A stretch of DNA of 64,000 nucleotides from Dehalococcoidia bacterium. GTDB lineage: Bacteria; Chloroflexota; Dehalococcoidia; UBA2979. Positions 1 to 8,483 of this stretch are shown here, piece by piece (within the stretch, counting starts at the first letter, position 1; every line of letters begins with the position of its first letter). Position numbers and translations under genes: made by a program. The notes under the pieces were generated by a model. That model saw nothing but the letters and a program-made list of their open reading frames with translations. It did no database searches and was not told where the DNA came from. The stretch spans positions 62,001-126,000 of the forward strand of contig WHSU01000002.1 in assembly GCA_009379925.1 (NCBI GenBank). The letters are read 5' to 3'.

Positions 1-1
1 G

Positions 2-121
2 GGCACGGTCGCGATCTCGCTGCTCGTCGCGTGGCTGATCGTCCTGCGCACCGAGACCGAACTGGCGGCCCAGCGGATCCATGGCCTGCGGGCCGGAGTC
101 GACCGGCGGGAGGCGTCCTGA
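2..121 (+). CDS. ccmC: Heme exporter CcmC, C-terminal end (partial)
   Basis: Only the last 39 codons are inside the window; the gene starts upstream. The peptide is one hydrophobic helix (AISLLVAWLIVL) followed by a charged tail (RTETELAAQRIHGLR). That matches the last membrane helix and cytoplasmic tail of CcmC, the heme-handling subunit of System I cytochrome c maturation, though so short a fragment cannot prove it. The call rests mainly on the next gene, which is CcmD-like: the TGA stop shares its A with the ATG of that gene, so the two are translationally coupled. Confidence 0.55.
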   Translation, partial: GTVAISLLVAWLIVLRTETELAAQRIHGLRAGVDRREAS

Positions 122-354
122 TGGATTACCTGGAGTTCATGTTCGCGGGGTTCGCCGTCTTCTGGGCCGGTCTCTTCGTCTACTTGCTGATGCTCCAGAT
201 GCGCATCCGCTCCCTCCAGCAGGAGGTCGAGCGCCTCGAGGAACGGCTCGCGGAGCAAGAGGCCGGCGACCGCCGGACGACCGAGGCGCGGCCCGTGGCC
301 GGCGGACGGCCGGCGGCGCCGGCCACGCGACAGTCCCCCGCTCCACGCACGTAA
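121..354 (+). CDS. ccmD: Heme exporter protein CcmD
   Basis: 77 residues. A single N-terminal membrane helix (about residues 6-29, with the CcmD-like core AVFWAGLFVYLLML) is followed by a basic and acidic coiled-coil stretch (RSLQQEVERLEERLAEQE) and a disordered Ala/Pro/Arg tail. CcmD is the small subunit that supports release of heme-loaded CcmE by CcmABC. The ATG overlaps the stop of the upstream ccmC end by one base. Size and topology fit the family; sequence conservation in CcmD is low, so the context carries weight. ctaA follows after 93 bp. Confidence 0.7.
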   Translation: MDYLEFMFAGFAVFWAGLFVYLLMLQMRIRSLQQEVERLEERLAEQEAGDRRTTEARPVAGGRPAAPATRQSPAPRT

Positions 355-447
355 AGCCCGGATATCGGAGCGGCGCGTAACCGCGAGGATGCGTACGATC
401 AGCCCGGACCGGCGCACCTTCGCCGTCCACCCTGGCGGGGAAGACGA

Positions 448-1404
448 ATGAGTCGCTACCAGGCACTGACGCTGACGACCGCGATCGCGACACTCGTGCT
501 GATCGCCATAGGCTCAACCGTCCGCACCACGGGTTCCGGCCTCGGCTGCCCCGACTGGCCGCTCTGTCACGGTGGCCTGCTCCCACCGCTCGAGCGCACC
601 GCGATCATCGAGTACAGCCATCGCACGGTCGCCGCCCTCGTGGGTGTGCTCATCGTCGCGACGACAGTCGTCACACTCCGCGTGCGGCGCCACGACCCGA
701 CGCAGCGCGCGCTCGCCGTGGCGGCGCTCCCCCTGCTCGCGCTCCAGGCCTACCTCGGCAAGGTCACCGTCGAGCGTGAACTGCCCGCCGAGGTGGTCAC
801 GTTCCACCTGACGATGGCGTTGGTGCTCTTCGCGGTGCTCGCGCTGATCGCGGCGTTTGCCTTTCAGGGCGAGCGCCGCACGCGCATCGATACGCCGGAG
901 CGGCGGCACTTCACCCGCGTCGCGCTGATCGCCGCCGTCGTGACGGCCGGCATCGTGGTGATCGGGTCGTACGGTGTGGGCTCGGACGCGGGCTACGCTT
1001 GCTCGGGGTGGCCGAACTGCCCCGAGGCGCCGGTCCCGTTCCTGGATGGCGAGCGGCTGCAACACATCCACTGGCTCCACCGCATCACCGTGGTGCTGGG
1101 CGCGGCCGCCGTCGCGTGGGTCTGCTTCGAGGTCTCGACGATGCGCCACGCCGGAGTCGCACTGAAGCGCGGGGCGTTGGCGCTGGTGGTGCTCTACGGG
1201 CTGCAGATCCTCAGCGGCGCCCTGAACATCTGGAGCGACTTCGCGGAGGCCGCCCGAGTGCTGCACCTGGTGCTGGGCAGCGGCACCTGGGCGGTGCTCA
1301 TCGTGCTGGCGTTCGCCGGGGGCTACCAGCCGGCACGGGACGCCGAGGCGGACGCGAGCCGCGCACCGTTGGGGACGGGGGAGCCTCGTGGCGCGCGCGC
1401 ATAG
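448..1404 (+). CDS. ctaA: Heme A synthase (COX15/CtaA family)
   Basis: 318 residues with eight predicted membrane helices. It oxidises the C8 methyl of heme O to the formyl group of heme A for aa3-type oxidases. The first external loop holds the CtaA cysteine pair in GLGCPDWPLC, and the pseudo-repeated second half holds another pair in CSGWPNCPEAP. Histidines that fit the heme ligands are in EYSHR (about 58), TFHLTM, HWLHR and VLHLVLG. The ATG lies a few bases after GGGGAAGA. Its 3' end overlaps ctaB by 17 bp, so heme O synthase and heme A synthase are made together; this implies a heme A oxidase elsewhere in the genome. Confidence 0.95.
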   Translation: MSRYQALTLTTAIATLVLIAIGSTVRTTGSGLGCPDWPLCHGGLLPPLERTAIIEYSHRTVAALVGVLIVATTVVTLRVRRHDPTQRALAVAALPLLALQAYLGKVTVERELPAEVVTFHLTMALVLFAVLALIAAFAFQGERRTRIDTPERRHFTRVALIAAVVTAGIVVIGSYGVGSDAGYACSGWPNCPEAPVPFLDGERLQHIHWLHRITVVLGAAAVAWVCFEVSTMRHAGVALKRGALALVVLYGLQILSGALNIWSDFAEAARVLHLVLGSGTWAVLIVLAFAGGYQPARDAEADASRAPLGTGEPRGARA

Positions 1405-2314
1405 CGAGGCGAAGGTCGCCCCCGCCTCGATGGCGGGGCCGCGCCGCTGGACCGGCGTCGCGCGCGACTACTTCATCCTCACCAAGCCCACGATCATCCT
1501 GCTGCTCCTGATCACCACGGTCCCCGCCATGGTGCTCGCCGAGCGCGGCTGGCCGGACGGCTGGCTCGTCGTGGCGACGCTGATCGGCGGGATCCTGGCC
1601 GCCGGCGGCGCCGGCGCCGTGAACATGTACCTGGATCGAGACATCGACGCGATCATGCGGCGGACGCGCTCGCGGCCCGTGCCGGCGGGGCGCGTCGAGG
1701 CGCGTCACGCGCTGACCTTCGGCTGCACGATGGGGCTGTCGTCCGGCGTCTGGCTCTATCTCACCGTGAACGCGCTGTCGGCGGCATTGGCACTCGCGGC
1801 GTTTCTCTTCTACACGACGATCTACACGGCCTACCTCAAGCGCACCACGGTGCACAACACCGTCATCGGAGGCGCCGCCGGCGCGGCCCCGCCGCTCATC
1901 GGCTGGACCGCCGTCACCGGCGAGCTGGGCCTGGAGGGCGTGCTGCTGTTCCTGCTCGTGTTCTACTGGCAGCCGCCCCACTTCTGGGCGCTCGCGCTGG
2001 CGATGGCCGAGGACTACCGCGCGGCGCGCATCCCGATGATGCCGGTGGTGCTGGGGGAGCACGAGACGAAGCGCCAGATGGTGCTGTACGCCGGGATGAC
2101 CGCCGCGCTCTCGCTCATCTTCGGGGTCATCGCCGACCTCGGGCTCGTCTACCTCGGCGTCGCCTCCTTCGGCGGCCTCGGGTTCATCTGGTACTCGGTG
2201 CAGGTCTATCGCGGGCAGGGCCTCGAGGGCACGCGGGCGATGTTCCGCTACTCGACGAGCTACCTGGCCGTGCTCTTCGCCGCCATCGTGATCGACGTGC
2301 TCATCCTCGGGTAG
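1388..2314 (+). CDS. ctaB: Protoheme IX farnesyltransferase (heme O synthase)
   Basis: 308 residues, UbiA-superfamily prenyltransferase with about nine membrane helices. It transfers farnesyl diphosphate to protoheme IX, giving heme O, the substrate of the preceding ctaA product. The first Asp-rich motif is NMYLDRDIDAIMRRT and the second active-site region is around YTAYLKR; YWQPPHFWALA is characteristic of CtaB. The GTG start at 1388 has GGGGGAG five bases upstream and lies inside ctaA; an ATG at 1430 would remove the overlap but has a weaker ribosome site. The next gene is convergent. Confidence 0.95.
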   Translation: MARAHSEAKVAPASMAGPRRWTGVARDYFILTKPTIILLLLITTVPAMVLAERGWPDGWLVVATLIGGILAAGGAGAVNMYLDRDIDAIMRRTRSRPVPAGRVEARHALTFGCTMGLSSGVWLYLTVNALSAALALAAFLFYTTIYTAYLKRTTVHNTVIGGAAGAAPPLIGWTAVTGELGLEGVLLFLLVFYWQPPHFWALALAMAEDYRAARIPMMPVVLGEHETKRQMVLYAGMTAALSLIFGVIADLGLVYLGVASFGGLGFIWYSVQVYRGQGLEGTRAMFRYSTSYLAVLFAAIVIDVLILG

Positions 2315-2353
2315 CCGCCCTCGATGTCCCTTCGGCGGTCGGTGCTTCCAGCG

Positions 2354-3424
2354 CTACACGTCCGAGAGGCGGAACGAGAGCCGCGCGAGGATGAACGTGC
2401 CCACGATCCACGCCCCAAGGACGGCCATCTCCGGGCCCTGTTGCAACAGCGACTGGCCATCCAGGCTGATGGAGCGCATCGCGCGGAGCATGTGGGTCAA
2501 CGGCAGCAACTCGACGAACCATCGGACCGGGTCGGGCAGGCCGGCGGTGGGGAAGAAGGTGCCGCCGAGGAACATCATCGGCATGACGATCGCGTTGGTC
2601 GCGCTCTCGACGGCGCCCCGGCCGTGGACCCGCCCCGCGACCACCACGGCGAGGTTCAGGAACACCAGGGTGCCGAACAGGGCGACGATGAAGAACCAGA
2701 GCAGTCCGTCAAGCAGGTTCGCGCCCAGCAGCTGGGCGACCGTCACCAGCACCGCAATCTGCGCGGTCGCGACGATGAGGTGCGCGGCCACGGTCGCCAG
2801 GAAGAAGCGCCACGGTGCGAGCGGCGTCGCGCGGATGCGTCGCAGCACGCCCTCCTCGCGGTAGCGGGACAACGAGCCGGCCAGACCGATCGTGCTGAAG
2901 GTCATCAGCCCCATCCCGACGATGCCGGGCCCCAGGAACTCAAAGAACGACACCGAGTCCGCCTCGGCCGTGCGCGACTCCAGCCGGATCGCCCTCGGGA
3001 CCTCGCTCACGGAGAGGTTCACCGAGTCGACCACGGAACTGATCGCGCCCACGGTCATCGAGGAGCCGATGGGGTCGTCGATGGAGTGCAGCAGGAGCGC
3101 CTCGGCCGGCCCGTCTCCCGACAGAGGGGACAGCAGCAGCACGGCGTTCGCGTCGCCTTCTTCCAGCAACTGGTCGGCGCCCGCTTCGTCCAGCCCGGGG
3201 ACCACCTCGACGCTCAGGAACTCCACGTCCTGGAGCGCTTCGACAAGAGCGACGGCGGGGCCACTGGAGGTGTCGGCGGAGACGACGAGGTCGGTTTCGC
3301 CGAAGGAGTCGGGGGCGAAGAGGCGGAACGCGCCCAGGAAGAGGATCGGAAACACCATCGCCCAGAACAGCGATTGCCGGTCGCGCACGATCATCTTCAT
3401 GCTGGCCGCGAGCAGGGGACGCAT
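2354..3424 (-). CDS. ABC-2 type transporter permease
   Basis: 356 residues. An N-terminal membrane helix (about 20-40) is followed by a large extracytoplasmic domain (about 45-165) and then five membrane helices, the ABC2_membrane_3 layout found in drug and lipid exporters. I chose the ATG at 3424 because it shares one base with the TGA of the upstream ATPase gene; the longer open frame reads into a low-complexity Arg/Gly stretch. With the ATPase it forms an exporter of unknown substrate. It ends 39 bp from the convergent ctaB stop. Confidence 0.85.
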   Translation of the reverse strand: MRPLLAASMKMIVRDRQSLFWAMVFPILFLGAFRLFAPDSFGETDLVVSADTSSGPAVALVEALQDVEFLSVEVVPGLDEAGADQLLEEGDANAVLLLSPLSGDGPAEALLLHSIDDPIGSSMTVGAISSVVDSVNLSVSEVPRAIRLESRTAEADSVSFFEFLGPGIVGMGLMTFSTIGLAGSLSRYREEGVLRRIRATPLAPWRFFLATVAAHLIVATAQIAVLVTVAQLLGANLLDGLLWFFIVALFGTLVFLNLAVVVAGRVHGRGAVESATNAIVMPMMFLGGTFFPTAGLPDPVRWFVELLPLTHMLRAMRSISLDGQSLLQQGPEMAVLGAWIVGTFILARLSFRLSDV

Positions 3425-4428
3425 CAGTCCTCCAACCCTCGACCGGTCACGGCGAGGAACACGTCCTCCAGCGTCGCCGGCTCGACCGCCAGGTCGACCG
3501 CCGTAACGCCCAGCCCGTCCGCCAGCGCGGTCAGCGCGGCAGCGGCGCCGGGCGCGTGCTGGGCGCGCAGGCGGGTCACGAAGCCGTCCGCTTCGTGCGC
3601 GCACTCGACGGCGCTCGCGCCCTCGATGCCCTCGACCGCGCGTGGGTCTAGCGGCTCCGTGGTGGTCAGGCGGACGCGGTAGGGGGCGTGCAGGGTGCGG
3701 ATGAGCGCCTGTGGCGTGTCGAGCGCGGCGATGCGGCCGGAGTCCATGAAGGCGACGCGGTCACACAGCAACTCAGCCTCCTCCATGTAGTGCGTGGTCA
3801 TGACGACGGTCCTCCCCTCGTCGCGCACATCGCGCACCAGCGTCCAGAGCTGACGCCGCGCGTCCGGGTCGAGGCCCGCGGTCGGCTCGTCGAAGAACAC
3901 AAGCTCCGGTTCGTTCACCATCGCGGCGACGATGCTGAAGCGCTGTTGCAGGCCGCCTGAGAGATGCTCGATGCGCGCGTCGGCGCGGTCGGACAGGCCC
4001 ACACGCTCCAGCAGGTCGTCCGGACTGGCAGCCCGCGGGTAGAAGGAGCCGAAGAGCTGCAGGATCTCCCGCAGCGTCAGGTAGCGGTGGTACGAGGACG
4101 CCTGGAGCTGGACGCCGATGCGTGTTTTGACCGCGTCCGGCTGCTGCACGATGTCGAAGCCAAGCACCTCGGCGGTCCCCGACGAGGGGACGGTCAGCCC
4201 CTCGAGCATCTCAACGGTCGTGGTCTTGCCGGCGCCGTTGGGGCCCAGCAGGCCGAAGATCTCGCCGCGCTGCACCTCGAAGGAGGCGCCGTCGACGGCG
4301 AGCAGCGGCCCGTAGCGCTTCGACAGGTCGCGCGCGGCGATGACCGGGTCGACGGTAGGTGGTGAGATCAGCGCGGGCTCCGAGACGCTGCGGGTGGGCG
4401 GACGCGTCGTCAGGCGATGGTCACACAC
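3424..4428 (-). CDS. ABC transporter ATP-binding protein (DrrA-like)
   Basis: 334 residues. Walker A is GLLGPNGAGKTT, the Q-loop lies in GVQLQAS, the signature is LSGGLQQR, Walker B is LVFFDEPTAGLDP and the switch histidine is in TTHYMEE. The region after residue 245 is the extra C-terminal domain of DrrA-type multidrug or daunorubicin-resistance ATPases. It energises the permease encoded immediately downstream, whose ATG overlaps this stop codon. The start is uncertain: GTG at 4428 or GTG at 4386, since the conserved part begins around VIAARDLSKRYG. Confidence 0.88.
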   Translation of the reverse strand: MCDHRLTTRPPTRSVSEPALISPPTVDPVIAARDLSKRYGPLLAVDGASFEVQRGEIFGLLGPNGAGKTTTVEMLEGLTVPSSGTAEVLGFDIVQQPDAVKTRIGVQLQASSYHRYLTLREILQLFGSFYPRAASPDDLLERVGLSDRADARIEHLSGGLQQRFSIVAAMVNEPELVFFDEPTAGLDPDARRQLWTLVRDVRDEGRTVVMTTHYMEEAELLCDRVAFMDSGRIAALDTPQALIRTLHAPYRVRLTTTEPLDPRAVEGIEGASAVECAHEADGFVTRLRAQHAPGAAAALTALADGLGVTAVDLAVEPATLEDVFLAVTGRGLED

Positions 4429-4462
4429 CGCCTCGGCGCGATCAAACGCCGGGCGCTACAGC

Positions 4463-5260
4463 CTAGCCGATGACCTCCAGCAGCTTGAACTTGATCTGCC
4501 CGGACGGCGCCACCACGATCAGCTCGTCGCCCGCCAGCTTGTTCCGCACGGCCACACCGACCGGTGACTCGATCGAGATCTTCCCGTTCCCGGGGTCGAC
4601 CTCGGTGGGGCTGACGAGCGTGAACTCCTGCTCCCGGTTGTGGTCCAGGTTGAGCAGGCGGATCTTCGAGCCGACGTTGGCACGGCCGCGCTTCGACTCG
4701 CTGTCGATGATCACGGCATGACGCAGGCGCTCCTCGATGTCGCGGATGCGCGCCTCCAGGTGCGCCTGCTCGTCGCGAGCGGCGTCCAGCGGGGCATTCT
4801 CGCGGAAGTCCTTGTCGGCCATGGCCGTCCGCAACTTGTCCGCGATGTCCGGGCGCCGGGCCCTCAACTCGTCCAGCTGGCGCTCCAGCGACTGCAGCCC
4901 CTCCAGCGTGACGTGGTACGCGTTGCCGCCCAGTTCCTCGGAGGCACCGTCGCCGCCGCGGGCGCCACCCGTCAGGCCAAGCGCCGGCACCAGATTCTCC
5001 TCCGTGAACGCCATGCGCGACGAGTAGGCCAGGAAGGCACGCAGCGGCTCCAGGTGCGTCTCGTCGGCCGCGCCCTCGCCGTAGACCTCTTCTTCGAGAT
5101 AGCGCATGACATCGGACGCGGTCAGCTCATTGAGCGACTCGTCCTCGCCGTACCACGCGACGAACTGCTCCACCATCGGCCGGTCGGTCCGGACCTTCTC
5201 CGGCTCCAGCGAATTAATGAAGTGGTTGAGCGCTGCGCTCGCGATAACAGGGTCCGCCAT
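4463..5260 (-). CDS. GreA/GreB-family transcript cleavage factor with extra N-terminal domain
   Basis: 265 residues, versus about 158 for ordinary GreA. The last 150 residues are Gre-like: a coiled coil whose tip reads DKDFRENAPLDAARDEQ, keeping the Asp and Glu that coordinate the catalytic Mg in RNA polymerase, then the C-terminal FKBP-like domain (GSKIRL, SPVGVAV, LLEVI). The first 100 residues form an additional helical domain (FVAWYGEDESLNELTASDVMRYLEE) that resembles the small helical core-binding domain of tyrosine recombinases, which is an inference from pattern only. ATG 5260 follows GAGAGGA by seven bases; a GTG at 5284 is also in frame. Expected role: rescue of backtracked polymerase. 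Confidence 0.8.
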   Translation of the reverse strand: MADPVIASAALNHFINSLEPEKVRTDRPMVEQFVAWYGEDESLNELTASDVMRYLEEEVYGEGAADETHLEPLRAFLAYSSRMAFTEENLVPALGLTGGARGGDGASEELGGNAYHVTLEGLQSLERQLDELRARRPDIADKLRTAMADKDFRENAPLDAARDEQAHLEARIRDIEERLRHAVIIDSESKRGRANVGSKIRLLNLDHNREQEFTLVSPTEVDPGNGKISIESPVGVAVRNKLAGDELIVVAPSGQIKFKLLEVIG

Positions 5261-5392
5261 CGGGCGGTCCTCTCGCTCCGACACTCAGTGGTGTACGTCT
5301 TGTGGGCTGACGGGTTGACCGTGTTGCCGCTTCCGACCGACCAAGAGCAGTCTAGGAGATCGGGAGCATCACATGTCAATCTTGATCCGCGC

Positions 5393-6190
5393 GTGAGCGA
5401 CACCCACGAGCACCGTCCCGGGCAGGCTGAGGAACACGACCGGCCTCACCTTACCCCGGATTCCCGATCCTTGCTCGTTGAGGCCGCCGAACGGCTGCGC
5501 CTTCACCTCGACGACGCCACGCTCGACCGCTTCGCGCACTACCGGGCGCTGCTCCTCGATTGGAACGAGCGCGCCGGGCTCACCACCGTGACCGAGCCCA
5601 CCGAGGTGGAGCGACGGCACTTCGCGGAGTCGCTCGCGCTGCTCGCCGCCCTGCGGGACGCGGGCCTGCTGGTGGAGGCGCGGCCGGCGCGTCTCGTCGA
5701 CCTCGGGCCCGGCGGCGGCTTCCCGAGCGTGCCGATGGCGCTCGCGGAGCCAGCGATCGCGCTGACGCTCGTCGAGTCGCAGGCCCGGCGCGCCGCGTTC
5801 CTCGAGAGCCTGGTGCGCGAACTCGGCATCGAGGGTGCTCGCATCGTGCATGCGCGCGCGGAGGAGGCGGGGCACGACCCCGGCCTACGCGGGCGGGCGG
5901 ACCTGGTCGTCGCACGCGCCCTCGCGCCGATGCGCGTGCTGGTGGAGTACGCCCTGCCGCTGCTGCGCGAAGGTGGCGTGCTGGCCGCTCAGAAGGGCAG
6001 CCGCGCGCTCGAGGAACTTGAGGACGCTCGAGGCGCCATCGAGGCGCTCTCCGGTGAGTCACTCGACCCGCTGCCCATGCCGCTTCCCTCGGACGCGCCG
6101 CCGCAGAAGGTGCTCCTGGTGCGGCTCACCGGCGAGGTCGATGCGCGCTACCCGCGGCGGCCGGGCATGCCCTCCAAGCGGCCGTTGTAG
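5393..6190 (+). CDS. rsmG: 16S rRNA (guanine527-N7)-methyltransferase RsmG
   Basis: 265 residues. This SAM-dependent enzyme methylates G527 in the 530 loop of 16S rRNA. The SAM site is LVDLGPGGGFPSVPMAL, a variant of the family's D-GSGAGFPG-P motif, and the helix ending VESQARRAAFL and the motif VVARALAPM are typical. The GTG at 5393 gives an N-terminal extension of about 25 residues rich in His, Glu and Pro; conservation starts at about residue 30. It stands alone here, away from the gidA-parAB genes that accompany it in many bacteria, and is divergent from the Gre-like gene. Confidence 0.9.
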   Translation: MSDTHEHRPGQAEEHDRPHLTPDSRSLLVEAAERLRLHLDDATLDRFAHYRALLLDWNERAGLTTVTEPTEVERRHFAESLALLAALRDAGLLVEARPARLVDLGPGGGFPSVPMALAEPAIALTLVESQARRAAFLESLVRELGIEGARIVHARAEEAGHDPGLRGRADLVVARALAPMRVLVEYALPLLREGGVLAAQKGSRALEELEDARGAIEALSGESLDPLPMPLPSDAPPQKVLLVRLTGEVDARYPRRPGMPSKRPL

Positions 6191-6200
6191 GCGGCACCGA

Positions 6201-7385
6201 CTACCCCACCGCCCCCTGCTCGCGCATCGAGGCGATGTCTGACGCCTCGTAGCCGAGGCCGGCGAGGAGCTCCTCCGTGTGCTGGCCGGGCGTGGGGGCA
6301 GTCGTGCGGACCTGGCCGGGGGTATCGGAGAACTTCGGGCCGATGCCCACCTGGCGCACCGTGCCGGCCCGCGGGTCGTCCACCTCGACGACCATACCGC
6401 GGGCGCGCTGGTGCTCGTCCTCCAGCGCCTCGTCGAGCGTGAGCACGGGGGCGACACAGAGGTCGATGTCGCGCAGCTCGGCGAACCACTCGTCGCGTGT
6501 CTTCGTCTTGAAGGTGCGCTCCAGGTGCCCCTTGAACTCCTCATGCTTCGAGGCGTCGAACTCGTGCGGCTGCATGTCCGGGCGGCCGACGACCTCGCAG
6601 AGGTTGGCCCAGAAATGCGGCTCCAGGGAGCCCAGCGAGAGGAACTTGCCGTCCGCGCATTCGTAGGCGTCGTAGTGCGGCGAACCGCCGCCCAGCCCTC
6701 GCGCGCCGGGGACCGGCGGCGGGCCGCCAGCGAGCACACCGGCGGTCTGGCTGGCGAGCAGGTAGAGCACGTTGTCGGACATCGACATGTCGAGGTACTG
6801 CCCTCGGCCGGTGCGGTCGCGCGCCATCAGCGCCGCGAGGATCGAGAACGCCGACATCAACCCGCCGCCCGCGAAGTCCGCGATCACGTTGTAGGGAATG
6901 GCCGGCTTCTGACCGGGACGACCGATCATCCCGAGCGCCCCACCGATGGAGATGTAGTTGATGTCGTGCCCGACCATTTGCGAGTACGGGCCGGTCTGGC
7001 CGTAGCCTGACAACGAGCAATACACGATCCGCGGGTTCGTCTCCGCGATCGCCTCGTAACCGACGCCAAGGCGGTCGACGACGCCCGGCCGGAAGCCCTC
7101 GAGGAACACGTCGGCGCTCGAGGCGAGCCTGTGGACGACCTCGCGGCCCGCCTCCTCCTTCAGGTTCACGACGATCGAGCGCTTGTTGCGCGCGAGCGCG
7201 TTGTGCGCGCGGCGTCGCTGAGCCGCCTCGTCGTCTCCGCCCCCGCCCATCGCCGAGACGGACCCGGCCGGCGCCTCCACCAGGATCACGTCCGCGCCGA
7301 GATCGCCAAGCAACATCGAGGCGTACGGTCCCGGCGCCAGCCGGGACAGGTCGACGACCGTGATCCCCTCGAGTGGCATCGTCAC
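6201..7385 (-). CDS. CaiB/BaiF-family CoA transferase or alpha-methylacyl-CoA racemase
   Basis: 394 residues, family III CoA-transferase fold. N-terminal motif VVDLSRLAPGPYASMLLGDLGADVI, CoA-contacting stretch LKEEAGREV, and the segment GHDINYISIGGALG, whose His-Asp-x-Asn-Tyr signature is typical of the alpha-methylacyl-CoA racemase branch. RGQYLDMSM carries the aspartate found at the active site. The best start is GTG 7385, eight bases after GGAGGGG; TTG 7403 and ATG 7379 are alternatives. It probably acts on branched or bile-acid-like acyl-CoAs; transferase and racemase activities cannot be separated by eye. The crotonase at 27.5 kb may act in related acyl-CoA metabolism. Confidence 0.85.
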   Translation of the reverse strand: MTMPLEGITVVDLSRLAPGPYASMLLGDLGADVILVEAPAGSVSAMGGGGDDEAAQRRRAHNALARNKRSIVVNLKEEAGREVVHRLASSADVFLEGFRPGVVDRLGVGYEAIAETNPRIVYCSLSGYGQTGPYSQMVGHDINYISIGGALGMIGRPGQKPAIPYNVIADFAGGGLMSAFSILAALMARDRTGRGQYLDMSMSDNVLYLLASQTAGVLAGGPPPVPGARGLGGGSPHYDAYECADGKFLSLGSLEPHFWANLCEVVGRPDMQPHEFDASKHEEFKGHLERTFKTKTRDEWFAELRDIDLCVAPVLTLDEALEDEHQRARGMVVEVDDPRAGTVRQVGIGPKFSDTPGQVRTTAPTPGQHTEELLAGLGYEASDIASMREQGAVG

Positions 7386-7413
7386 AGTGGTGTCCCCTCC
7401 CAAGTCAGGCCCA

Positions 7414-8172
7414 TCAGCGCGTCGTGTTGAACGTCATGAACGCCGGGTAGAAGCCCGCCCGGCCGGCCGTACGCATCGAGTTCAGGTTCTCCGGCCGGGT
7501 CGCGTAGTGCGGGACCACCCCGGCATCCAGGAGCGCACGCGCCACAGCCGAGACGACGGCAGCACCGACGCCGCGGCCTCGGAAGCCCGATGCGACGTCC
7601 ACGCCGATCTCGGCCAGCGACGGGTTCATGCGTATGGCCGTGGCGACGCCGACCAGCCTGCCCGCGGAGCGTGCTGAGACGGTCACGAGCACATCGGCAT
7701 TCTCCACCCAGGCGTTCGGCCAGCTCCTCTGCGAGTAGCGCAGGCGCCCGCGGCCATCCTCCACGCGCACGTCGATGCCCGCCGGCGCATCGATGCGACG
7801 CCAGGCATCCTCGTCCAGCACGAAGTTGGGACGCGGGCCACGCGGGACGAGCCCGGCGCGCCGAGCCCTGGCCGCCGCGGGGGCGAGGACGAGCGACTCC
7901 AGCGGCCGGGTCTGACCTCGCCAGTGCTGCTCGGCCCACGGCAACCAGCGAGGACTCACGCCCACCACGCCGCCATCGGACATCGAGACGACGAGCACCT
8001 GCGGGTCCGACACGGGCGGCCACGAGCGGTGATGCATCGAGGCCTCGCCGCGGTCGGGTGCCAGCGGCACGACGTGGACCCGGCCGTCGCGGAGTTGTTG
8101 GGGCGTGCAGCACAGTTCCGCGGCCAGCATACTGGCCACCACCTCGAACGCCGCCGCCCGGTCGATGCGCAT
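7414..8172 (-). CDS. GNAT-family N-acetyltransferase
   Basis: 252 residues. The C-terminal third is a GNAT acetyl-CoA site: strand IGVDVASGFRGRGVGAAVVSA (the R/Q-x-x-G-x-G/A loop) followed by ENLNSMRTAGRAGF. The N-terminal 130 residues do not resemble a family I recognise, so the substrate is unknown. The ATG has no Shine-Dalgarno sequence; instead a TAGGAT box ends exactly six bases before it, as expected for a leaderless transcript. It lies upstream of, and on the same strand as, the CoA-transferase gene. Confidence 0.75.
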   Translation of the reverse strand: MRIDRAAAFEVVASMLAAELCCTPQQLRDGRVHVVPLAPDRGEASMHHRSWPPVSDPQVLVVSMSDGGVVGVSPRWLPWAEQHWRGQTRPLESLVLAPAAARARRAGLVPRGPRPNFVLDEDAWRRIDAPAGIDVRVEDGRGRLRYSQRSWPNAWVENADVLVTVSARSAGRLVGVATAIRMNPSLAEIGVDVASGFRGRGVGAAVVSAVARALLDAGVVPHYATRPENLNSMRTAGRAGFYPAFMTFNTTR

Positions 8173-8178
8173 GGCGGC

Positions 8179-8184
8179 ATCCTA
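8179..8184 (-). promoter_or_regulatory. Candidate -10 box for leaderless GNAT mRNA
   Basis: TAGGAT on the minus strand, with six bases between it and the ATG at 8172. This places transcription initiation at or next to the start codon. No clear -35 hexamer is visible. Confidence 0.5.
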
Positions 8185-8268
8185 CCCGCCGGGAGCACCG
8201 GACGCGCACCGTGAGGGGGCGCGCTGGCCACTCGCGTCATCGGCGCACGCGTGCGAAACTCGGAGTGA

Positions 8269-8344
8269 GGGCCCGTAGCTCAGCTGGGAGAGCGCCACAC
8301 TGGCAGTGTGGAGGTCCGGGGTTCGAGCCCCCGCGGGTCCACCA
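8269..8344 (+). tRNA. tRNA-Ala(GGC)
   Basis: 76 nt cloverleaf with an encoded CCA end. The acceptor stem GGGCCCG pairs with CGGGTCC and contains the G3-U70 wobble pair that is the alanine identity element. D arm GCTC/GAGC, anticodon arm CCACA-CTGGCAG-TGTGG with anticodon GGC (reads GCC), five-base variable loop, T arm CGGGG-TTCGAGC-CCCCG. GCC is a heavily used alanine codon in this GC-rich sequence. It lies between a divergent GNAT gene and the two-component locus. Confidence 0.97.
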
Positions 8345-8390
8345 TCGCTCCCCTCGATCCTCGTCAGCCTCCCACCACTCGCGTCTACAA

Positions 8391-8431
8391 GTCTCAGAGA
8401 ACTCTGGGGCGCTTCTCAGAGTGTTCTCAGA
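8391..8431 (+). promoter_or_regulatory. Phased TCTCAGA direct repeats, candidate OmpR/PhoB-type binding site
   Basis: GTCTCAGA at 8391-8398, TTCTCAGA at 8413-8420 and TTCTCAGA at 8424-8431: start-to-start distances of 22 and 11 bp, one or two helical turns. Eleven-bp phased direct repeats are the usual target of OmpR/PhoB-family dimers. The site is 50-90 bp upstream of the secreted-protein gene at 8484, which is followed by an OmpR-family regulator gene. The region 8345-8483 holds nothing else recognisable. Confidence 0.6.
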
Positions 8432-8483
8432 CTGCTCGCGCACGCTGTTCTCCACGCTTCCACGCGAGCAGATGGAGGAACGC

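Noticed and set aside
2324-3682. A 452-codon plus-strand open frame opposite the ABC exporter genes
   Set aside because: Low-complexity His/Gln/Arg-rich translation, shadow of the permease and ATPase genes.
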